Part shown: piece after piece, positions 1-5,339 of the stretch
Layout of the letters: every line of letters begins with the position of its first letter
Position numbering within the stretch: position 1 is the first letter of the stretch
NCBI GenBank assembly: GCA_017613815.1
Contig: JAGADB010000017.1
Span: 1 to 6,319 of the forward strand
Length of the DNA: 6,319 nucleotides
Direction of reading: 5' to 3'
Source: Clostridia bacterium
GTDB lineage: Bacteria > Bacillota > Clostridia > Oscillospirales > CAG-382
Notes under the pieces: generated by a model
Seen by the model: the letters and a program-made list of their open reading frames with translations, nothing else
Told to the model about the DNA's origin: nothing
Databases searched by the model: none
Program-made: the position numbers and the translations under genes

Positions 1-2
1 AT

Positions 3-128
3 AGACATATTCCCGTTTGCCGGTCTGTCGATATTCAACTTACTGTCTCAACCCCGACCAGTAACGGGGAATTGCCCATTCCTTCGTTGGGACAAGCCAG
101 TAGGTCAAATACAAGCCTTTTTATTTGA
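3..128 (+). CDS. Possible 3' end of a TnpB-family gene (partial, enters from left edge)
   Basis: A frame open from the left edge runs 41 codons to TGA at 126-128. Its peptide begins RHIPVCRSVDIQL, continues through SNGELPIPSLGQASR and ends NTSLFI. This resembles the poorly conserved tail that follows the zinc-finger and RuvC part of IS200/IS605-family TnpB proteins, often written G-R-x-I-P-x-x-x-P-V-E/D. TnpB is an RNA-guided DNA nuclease that helps retain its transposon. No catalytic residue or zinc finger is inside the window, so the call rests on this tail, on the stop codon lying within a strong hairpin, and on the + sense structured RNA that overlaps it, which is where TnpB elements carry their omega RNA. 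Another frame (codons from base 1 to TGA at 184-186) is also open but gives a hydrophobic, unfamiliar peptide. Whether the upstream gene is intact cannot be seen. Confidence 0.38.
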   Translation, partial: RHIPVCRSVDIQLTVSTPTSNGELPIPSLGQASRSNTSLFI

Positions 129-194
129 CCTGCTGCTCCGACGCACGTCGAGACGGGTAGTATTACTGACGAAAGTAAGTCATTGAGACCCGTC
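52..194 (+). ncRNA. Structured RNA, candidate omega RNA (reRNA) scaffold of a TnpB element
   Basis: Five consecutive hairpins are visible. CCCCG 52-56 pairs with CGGGG 65-69. TTGCCCA 72-78 pairs with 88-95 with A92 bulged. Bases 98-111 pair with 122-135 (14 bp, one U101-G132 wobble, loop 112-121). CGAC 139-142 pairs with GTCG 147-150. GACGGGT 152-158 pairs with ACCCGTC 188-194 and encloses an inner stem 162-170/175-183 capped by a GAAA tetraloop at 171-174. The wobble would be an A-C mismatch and the tetraloop a TTTC loop on the other strand, so the RNA is most likely + sense. It overlaps the candidate tnpB 3' end, as omega RNAs do. No U-run follows the last stem, so transcription may continue into the lipoprotein gene. 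The alternative is an unrelated structured 5' leader; I recognise no known riboswitch consensus. Confidence 0.45.
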
Positions 195-213
195 CCCGCA
201 GCTCTACGAGGAA

Positions 214-223
214 CAAAATTTTG
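214..223. repeat. 10-bp perfect palindrome before the lipoprotein ribosome-binding site
   Basis: CAAAATTTTG is a perfect 10-base palindrome ending three bases before the AGGAG at 227-231. It could be a small operator or simply AT-rich leader sequence. It has no loop, so it would act as a DNA site rather than an RNA hairpin. Palindromes of this length occur by chance, so the functional call is weak. Confidence 0.15.
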
Positions 224-237
224 ATTAGGAGAAAGAA

Positions 238-2124
238 ATGAAAGGAAAACACACGTTGAAAACAGGTATTTTTTTCAGGTTGACGGCATTTTGTTTGATT
301 TCCGTGCTTCTCATTTTATCTTTTGCGGCATGCGGCGGTTTTTCCGCCGTACCGGAAGTTACGGATTCAAAAACCGCCATGGCAGACGCTGCGGATTTGG
401 GAAAAGCGTATTCGGAGCCGATAATAAAATACGTACCCGTACTGCGCAACAGTCTTGACAGCTCCGAGACAGCCGAACTGCTCTTTTATGACGATATGCC
501 CAACGTGCCGTATATCAGCGTCGAGGCATTCTATGATCAGTTCTATCTGGTCAAAACCGACCTTACGGACGGCATGACCTGCTCTGTCGACGGAAACAAG
601 TATACGCTGACCAATATTGCCGGTAATTACGCAGTTTTCGACATCGACGCCGACACGGTTTATACTGACAGCCTTGAGGACTTTACGTACACCGCTTATA
701 CATTACAGATCTTAATGAGCGGCAGCGTGGATGAGGACTGTCCCTTTGTCAAGGAGGATATAACCTATGACCCCGAGGATCCTGTACCCATAACGCTGAA
801 TCTTTTCGAATACGGCATCGACCTCAGAGGCGACGGGACAAACGTCTATGCGCCTCTCGCCACCGTCTGCGATATCTTTTCCACCGTTGAGACTTACCAC
901 GTCGTTTATTCCGGCAAAAAGATATACACCTCCGACTATTCCGACACGTTCGTGCCTACACCCGCGCTATCGTCCGACCCGGACTATATCGCGGACGTTA
1001 AGGCGGATCATCCTGCCGATCTTGCCGACTTCACCTATCGGGAGCTATGCTTCAACATAGATTATTTTTACGGCCGTCCCGGTCAGGAATGGGTACACGA
1101 CGACCTGCAGACTATGAAGATTGACGAGCTCCTCTCGGCGAAATATCCCGAGATCAAGGAGAAACTGCTTTCCACCGATTTCAAAACCTTTTATGAAGGT
1201 CTTATGCATCTTATCCACGGCATCCTGTTTGACGGCGGACATACAACGCTCATGATTTCGGACTTGTTCTACGAAGATCTTGATCTGACCGTAGAAATAC
1301 TTAAACAGATGAAAGACTTAGACTACGCTCAAAGTTTTATTGAAATAGTGACCACCAAAGTTGATGACATACTGATCTGCTCCGAGACCCAAAACAACGC
1401 CTACGGCGACGATTACTACATTGAGCGGGGCGATACCGCGATGATCCGCTTTGATTACTTTGTGGTCGATCATGATGGCTGGAGGGCGTTCTACGCCGGT
1501 ACCGGCGAGCGGCCGCTGAACCTCATACACGACGACATGGAAACGTATGATACCGTGGGCGCCGTCCTCTCCGGCCTCGAGCGCGCAAAAAAGAACCCCG
1601 CGATTAAGAACGTCATCATCGACTTAACCTGCAACGGAGGAGGAGAAAATTCTGCGATGTCATCGATCGAGTGGCTGATGACCGGCGAGGGCAAAATGCG
1701 CTTTATCAACATCCTGACCGGGCGCAGCATGACCTTCAATGATCATTTCGACATGAACTTTGACGGCAAATTCGACGAGAACGACGTCAGTCCCTATACC
1801 GACTATAACTACGGCGTACTGACCGGCAACTATGCTTTCTCCTGCGCCAACAGTTTACCGTGGTTCATGCACGAGCACGGCGCAATGATTCTCGGTCAGA
1901 AGAGCCACGGCGGCACATGCTCAATCCGCATTGCCTCGGTAGCCGGCGTTGAGTTTTCCTGCTCCGCCGCATCCAACCGTATCGTCTCAAACTCCGGTGA
2001 GAGCATGGACTTTGGTTGTCCGCTCGACGCAGACCTGACCGTCGAGGGCGAAAACCCCTACGCGAACTTCTTTGACATGGAATTATTAAGCGAGAAGATG
2101 AACGAATATTTCAACGCCGGATAA
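238..2124 (+). CDS. S41-family peptidase lipoprotein (tricorn/IRBP-like C-terminal domain)
   Basis: This is a 628-residue exported lipoprotein that probably cleaves peptides or proteins on the outer face of the membrane; its substrate is unknown. A basic start and a hydrophobic stretch at about 11-31 lead to a lipobox ending at Cys32 (SFAACGG). Residues around 60-230 form an N-terminal region rich in beta-type sequence. The S41 core includes IIDLTCNGGG (Asn466, Gly467-469) and FSCANSLPW, where Ser535 is the likely nucleophile. GQKSHGG (553-559) follows. The Lys of CtpA/Prc-type GKG is Gly559 here, as in tricorn/IRBP-like S41 members, so a Ser-Lys dyad is not expected. Residues 505-516 (DMNFDGKFDEND) match a 12-residue EF-hand calcium loop. 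ATG 238 is chosen because AGGAG at 227-231 sits six bases upstream and the signal peptide begins there. Serine codons favour TCC and AGC, unlike the downstream operon. The fold assignment is confident; activity is inferred. Confidence 0.85.
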   Translation: MKGKHTLKTGIFFRLTAFCLISVLLILSFAACGGFSAVPEVTDSKTAMADAADLGKAYSEPIIKYVPVLRNSLDSSETAELLFYDDMPNVPYISVEAFYDQFYLVKTDLTDGMTCSVDGNKYTLTNIAGNYAVFDIDADTVYTDSLEDFTYTAYTLQILMSGSVDEDCPFVKEDITYDPEDPVPITLNLFEYGIDLRGDGTNVYAPLATVCDIFSTVETYHVVYSGKKIYTSDYSDTFVPTPALSSDPDYIADVKADHPADLADFTYRELCFNIDYFYGRPGQEWVHDDLQTMKIDELLSAKYPEIKEKLLSTDFKTFYEGLMHLIHGILFDGGHTTLMISDLFYEDLDLTVEILKQMKDLDYAQSFIEIVTTKVDDILICSETQNNAYGDDYYIERGDTAMIRFDYFVVDHDGWRAFYAGTGERPLNLIHDDMETYDTVGAVLSGLERAKKNPAIKNVIIDLTCNGGGENSAMSSIEWLMTGEGKMRFINILTGRSMTFNDHFDMNFDGKFDENDVSPYTDYNYGVLTGNYAFSCANSLPWFMHEHGAMILGQKSHGGTCSIRIASVAGVEFSCSAASNRIVSNSGESMDFGCPLDADLTVEGENPYANFFDMELLSEKMNEYFNAG

Positions 2125-2141
2125 ATCAGGGCATCACATAA

Positions 2142-2197
2142 ACCGCAGCATTACTTACGCGGTAATCCCTCCATTTTCGCAAAGGCGGGATGGGGTT
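2142..2197 (+). terminator. Two adjacent hairpins between the lipoprotein gene and the MBOAT operon (weak terminator candidate)
   Basis: ACCGC 2142-2146 pairs with GCGGT 2159-2163. Immediately after it, AATCCCTCC 2164-2172 pairs with 2188-2197 as nine pairs, one a U-G wobble, with U2191 bulged. The second stem is GC-rich but is followed by TAAATAAAAC rather than a T-run, so it is not a canonical intrinsic terminator on the + strand. The pair may slow polymerase, protect the 3' end of the upstream mRNA, or form part of the operon leader. I see no convincing -35/-10 pair in the 104-bp gap, although a promoter for the operon is expected there. Confidence 0.3.
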
Positions 2198-2228
2198 TAA
2201 ATAAAACAAAAATTTAACGGAGGTTCTT

Positions 2229-3626
2229 ATGGTTTTCAGTTCATTAATTTTCATCTTTTTATTCTTACCGATTGTATTCATTATCAATTCGCTGATTAAA
2301 AAAGAGTATTCCAACTATTTCTTATTCTTGGCGAGTCTTGTCTTTTACGCGTGGGGCGAACCGTTTTTCGTACTTCTTATGTTTCTCTCCACCGTCATCA
2401 ACTGGTTTTGCGGAAAGAGAATCGGCAAAAGCGCCGGAGTCCCCAAAAAGATATGGCTGTTTATCGCCGTTGCGGCTGACTTATCGCTTTTATTCTATTA
2501 CAAATATCTGGGCTTCTTTGCGGGCATGCTCGACGGCATTGTGGGAAAGGGTTCAATAAACGTTCCGGACATCATACTTCCCATCGGAATCTCGTTCTTT
2601 ACGTTCCAGGCGATTTCGTACGTCGTTGACATTTACAGGGGCGAGGTGGAAGCGTCATCGAACTTTGTGAACACGGCGTTATACATTTCGTTTTTCCCGC
2701 AGCTGATTGCAGGTCCCATCGTAAAATACAAGGACATCAATCAGCAAATCGTAAACCGCTCGGTTACGTGGGTTAAGACCGCGGAAGGTATCAGGCGCTT
2801 CATATACGGTCTTGCGAAAAAGGTGCTTATCGCGAACATTCTCGGGCTGTGCGTTGACAAAATACATGCTTACAACATAGCGTCCATCGACCCGCTTACC
2901 GCGTGGTTCGGCGCAATCGCCTACACGTTCCAGATTTATTACGACTTTTCCGGCTACTCGGATATGGCGATAGGTCTTGGAAAGATGTTCGGCTTCGACT
3001 TTCTGGAAAACTTCAATTACCCTTACTTATCGGCTTCAATTTCGGAATTCTGGAAGCGCTGGCATATTTCTCTCGGCTCGTGGTTCAAGGACTACCTCTA
3101 CATACCTTTGGGCGGCAACCGCAAGGGAAAGGCGCGCACCTATATCAACCTCTGCATAGTATTCTTACTCACCGGCTTATGGCACGGCGCGGAATTCTCG
3201 TTCATTCTCTGGGGTATTTACCACGGAATATTTGAAATTATCGAACGCCTCGGATTCAAGAAGTTTCTGGACAAATACCGCGTCATCGGTACAATTTACT
3301 GTTTCCTCATAGTAAACTTCGGCTGGGTGCTGTTCCGCGCGCAGGACACCGCGACGGGTCTTACGTACCTTGGAAAAATGGTCTGCCCCTGGATTTTCGG
3401 CAGCTCGCACATGGTTTACGGACGGTTTATTGACGCAAAAACCATATTCGTCCTTGCTTTGGCGTTTGTCGGTGCGGGACTCTTGCAGTTCATCGTTCCG
3501 TCGAAACTTAAGGAGCGCTGGAAGAATTCGCTTCCCGAAGCTATATGCTGCACGGTATTGCTGCTTTTAAGCGTACTGTACTTAGTAAGCGACACGTACA
3601 ATCCGTTTATTTATTTTCAGTTTTGA
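2229..3626 (+). CDS. MBOAT family O-acyltransferase (AlgI/DltB/PatA-like)
   Basis: This 465-residue polytopic membrane protein is a normal length for AlgI-type acyltransferases. Such proteins take an acetyl group from a cytoplasmic donor and pass it across the membrane for O-acetylation of an extracellular polymer (alginate, peptidoglycan, or other glycan or teichoic acid, depending on the system). Family signatures in order are LPIGISFFTFQ (117-127), FFPQLIAGPI (155-164), YDFSGYSDMAIGLGKMFGF (238-256), FWKRWHISL (274-282, His279), DYLYIPLGGNRKGK (288-301) and the catalytic-type LTGLWHG with His319. The first hydrophobic segment begins at residue 3. GGAGG at 2219-2223, five bases before the ATG, supports this start. 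The stop lies 10 bp before the AlgX-like gene, and the two are almost certainly cotranscribed and work together. The acceptor polymer cannot be told from the sequence, so no gene symbol is given. Confidence 0.93.
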   Translation: MVFSSLIFIFLFLPIVFIINSLIKKEYSNYFLFLASLVFYAWGEPFFVLLMFLSTVINWFCGKRIGKSAGVPKKIWLFIAVAADLSLLFYYKYLGFFAGMLDGIVGKGSINVPDIILPIGISFFTFQAISYVVDIYRGEVEASSNFVNTALYISFFPQLIAGPIVKYKDINQQIVNRSVTWVKTAEGIRRFIYGLAKKVLIANILGLCVDKIHAYNIASIDPLTAWFGAIAYTFQIYYDFSGYSDMAIGLGKMFGFDFLENFNYPYLSASISEFWKRWHISLGSWFKDYLYIPLGGNRKGKARTYINLCIVFLLTGLWHGAEFSFILWGIYHGIFEIIERLGFKKFLDKYRVIGTIYCFLIVNFGWVLFRAQDTATGLTYLGKMVCPWIFGSSHMVYGRFIDAKTIFVLALAFVGAGLLQFIVPSKLKERWKNSLPEAICCTVLLLLSVLYLVSDTYNPFIYFQF

Positions 3627-3631
3627 GGTGA
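3626..3631 (+). promoter_or_regulatory. Ribosome-binding site overlapping the MBOAT stop; sets the start of the next gene
   Basis: AGGTGA begins on the last base of the MBOAT TGA stop and lies five bases before ATG 3637. An in-frame GTG at 3628-3630 falls inside this site, so it is part of the ribosome-binding site and not the start codon. The overlap suggests translational coupling of the acyltransferase and its partner. Confidence 0.75.
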
Positions 3632-3636
3632 TAGAA

Positions 3637-4773
3637 ATGACGAAAGGAACAATAGGCTTAAGAGTACTTCTCATAACTTTTATTCTTTGCATCAGTTCCA
3701 TATGGATTTTATGGATTTTCTTGGAAAGATTCGTTGACAAGACGAATTACGAAAACAGAGAGCTTGCCGAAAAGCCCACTCTGAATTTTGAAAACTATAT
3801 GCAGTTCCCGGAAGAATACAACAGTTATTTCAACGACAACTTCCCGTTCAGAAAGACGTTCGTTTCGTGGAACAGCACCGTTGACATGAACGTCTTCAAG
3901 AAAGCGTCGAACGAAAGAGTAATCCTCGGTTCCGACCACTGGCTTTTCTACGGCGACGCGTCCGACGGAGACCCCATCGCGTGCTACCAGGGAGAAAATC
4001 TTCTTTCCGACGAGGAATTAAAGGAACTTGCCGACAACTGTATGGCGCAAAAGGAATATCTTGAATCCCTCGGAAAAGAATTCGTAATCTTTATCGCTCC
4101 GAACAAGGAGAGAATTTATTACGAATATCTGCCGAAGCGCTACGGCGAGCCTGCCGAAAACTACCGCGCGCTACAGATCGTAAACTATCTTAAGGAAAAC
4201 ACCGATTTAAGAGTCGTTTACCCTTATGACGACCTGATGGCGGCAAAGGAATATTTTGACCACAACATCTACTACAAGACCGACACACACTGGAACTACG
4301 TCGGCTCTTACGTCGGTTCGTGCGCGCTCTTAAAAGAGCTGGGAATTGAAATGCCCGCATACGATTCCGGAAGAGTTATGGTCCGCGCGTTCGGAAACAC
4401 CGCGGGCGACCTTGCGGGATTCCTCGGACTTCACGACGAGCTTGAACAGTACGATTCCGAATATTTCTTAATGGGCTACGACTTCCACGGTTTCAGGCGG
4501 CTCGGCGGAGACTACGAGGGCATGATAGCCTGCTCGGCAGAGGGCGCCGACGAGAGAAAACTGCTTATTATCCGCGACTCGTTCTGCACCGCTATGATTC
4601 AGTACGTGGGCTCGCAGTTCAACCAGAGCCGTTTCAGACACAACGCAACGTATACCTACGACGACTTTTCATTTGAAGACCCCGACATCGTCGTTTACGA
4701 AACGGTTGAGAGATACGCGGGCAACCTTGCCACGTTCTCGCTGAAACGGAAGACGGTTGCATCTGAAAGTTAA
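3637..4773 (+). CDS. AlgX/AlgJ-like SGNH-fold protein (DHHW family), membrane-anchored partner of the MBOAT
   Basis: This is a 378-residue protein with one N-terminal membrane segment (about 8-29) and an extracellular domain. In alginate systems AlgX and AlgJ carry a Ser-His-Asp triad and transfer acetyl delivered through AlgI to the polymer. Here ENRELAEKP (39-47), VILGSDHWLFY (96-106), DTHWN (Asp216, His218) and IIRDSF (Asp314, Ser315) match that family in order. The Asp/His-to-Ser spacing of about 99 residues is close to that in AlgX (Asp174/His176 and Ser269). All triad residues are present, so it is probably an active acetyltransferase or esterase. It follows the MBOAT gene by 10 bp. ATG 3637 is preferred over the in-frame GTG at 3628, which lies in the ribosome-binding site. 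The acceptor is probably a cell-surface glycan; its identity is unknown. Confidence 0.87.
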   Translation: MTKGTIGLRVLLITFILCISSIWILWIFLERFVDKTNYENRELAEKPTLNFENYMQFPEEYNSYFNDNFPFRKTFVSWNSTVDMNVFKKASNERVILGSDHWLFYGDASDGDPIACYQGENLLSDEELKELADNCMAQKEYLESLGKEFVIFIAPNKERIYYEYLPKRYGEPAENYRALQIVNYLKENTDLRVVYPYDDLMAAKEYFDHNIYYKTDTHWNYVGSYVGSCALLKELGIEMPAYDSGRVMVRAFGNTAGDLAGFLGLHDELEQYDSEYFLMGYDFHGFRRLGGDYEGMIACSAEGADERKLLIIRDSFCTAMIQYVGSQFNQSRFRHNATYTYDDFSFEDPDIVVYETVERYAGNLATFSLKRKTVASES

Positions 4774-4791
4774 AAAATAAGGAGATTTTTG

Positions 4792-5322
4792 ATGATTATC
4801 CTCATTACCGGCTCGTCGCACGTCGGAAAAACCCTTCTTGCGCAAAAGCTGCTTGAAAAATACAAATTCCCCTATCTTTCGATAGACCATCTGAAAATGG
4901 GGCTGATACGCAGCGGAAACACTTCCCTTACGCCGGAGGACGACGGAAAACTTACCGACTGTCTCTGGCCTATCGTGCGCGAGATGATTAAAACGGCCGT
5001 GGAAAACAGGCAGAACCTCATTGTCGAGGGCTGTTACGTTCCTTTCGGCTGGAGGCGGGACTTTGAAAGCGGATATCTTTCTGAAATCCGCTTCATATGC
5101 CTTGCCATGACGGAAAAATACATTGACGGACATTTCGACGAGATAATAAAGCACGCTTCGGACATTGAAAACCGTCTGTACGACGACGGTTTTACGCCCG
5201 AAAAAGCGAAAATGTGCAACAAGGTGTTTATTGAGGGCTACAAAAAAAGCGGCGAGCGCGTAACTCTCATTGAAAACGACTTTCCGTCGGTTCTGCAATC
5301 GCTGCTTGACGAACAGTTATAA
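4792..5322 (+). CDS. Small P-loop NTPase, kinase-like (adenylate kinase / zeta-toxin / 2-phosphoglycerate kinase fold)
   Basis: This is a 176-residue cytosolic protein with no membrane segment. Residues 7-14 (GSSHVGKT) are a Walker A loop, followed by FPYLSIDHLKMGLIRSG (26-42), where Asp32 sits at the usual substrate-binding position of small-molecule kinases. LIVEG (76-80, Glu79) is a Walker B-like strand, and ENRLYDDGF (126-134) falls in the lid region. The pattern fits a phosphotransferase for a small molecule, but the substrate is not recognisable. ATG 4792 is chosen over the in-frame TTG at 4789 because GGAG (4781-4784) then sits seven bases upstream. It lies 18 bp after the AlgX-like gene and 17 bp before the phosphatase gene, so it is operonic. 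Small kinase-like proteins of this type also occur in Clostridia in other contexts, so a dedicated role in polymer acetylation is only an inference. A toxin role is unsupported: no antitoxin gene is adjacent. Confidence 0.75.
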   Translation: MIILITGSSHVGKTLLAQKLLEKYKFPYLSIDHLKMGLIRSGNTSLTPEDDGKLTDCLWPIVREMIKTAVENRQNLIVEGCYVPFGWRRDFESGYLSEIRFICLAMTEKYIDGHFDEIIKHASDIENRLYDDGFTPEKAKMCNKVFIEGYKKSGERVTLIENDFPSVLQSLLDEQL

Positions 5323-5339
5323 AAAAAGGAGTATTTTCT

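Larger units (their letters stand above)
1..222 (+). mobile_element. Probable right end of an IS200/IS605-type (TnpB) element; boundary uncertain
   Basis: The candidate TnpB tail and the overlapping hairpin-rich + sense RNA together look like the right end of an IS200/IS605 or IS1341-like element. These elements have no terminal inverted repeats and make no target duplication, so the boundary cannot be read from one end alone. It probably lies after the last strong stem (188-194) and before the lipoprotein ribosome-binding site (227-231). The left end and most of the element would lie outside the window. This is inference from context, not a recognised named insertion sequence. Confidence 0.33.

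Noticed and set aside
125..130. TTGACC as a -35 element for the lipoprotein gene
   Set aside because: It lies in the 3' arm of the 14-bp hairpin and no acceptable -10 is found 16-18 bases downstream.
166..174. CTGACGA followed by AA, resembling a hammerhead ribozyme CUGANGA core
   Set aside because: No second GAAA core segment followed by a cleavage-site stem is found downstream, and the bases are better explained by the GAAA-capped hairpin 162-183.
1..186. Open + frame of 61 codons from base 1
   Set aside because: The peptide is hydrophobic and unfamiliar, and an open frame of this length is not rare by chance. The frame starting at base 3 gives a more protein-like tail.
152..194. Long GAAA-capped hairpin considered as group II intron domain V
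   Set aside because: The domain V AGC catalytic triad and expected bulge are absent, and no reverse transcriptase sequence is visible.
1..220. Minus-strand omega RNA upstream of an iscB start (ATG at 8-6), or a retron RNA
   Set aside because: Only two codons would be visible. The U-G wobble and GAAA tetraloop favour the + strand, and no retron a1/a2 inverted repeat was found.
2903..3235. 110-codon open frame on the + strand within the MBOAT gene
   Set aside because: It overlaps the MBOAT signature and catalytic motifs in another frame and has no ribosome-binding site or domain of its own.
4669..5298. 209-codon open frame on the minus strand
   Set aside because: It lies antisense to the end of the AlgX-like gene and nearly all of the P-loop gene, both well supported by motifs and ribosome-binding sites; its product shows no recognisable domain.
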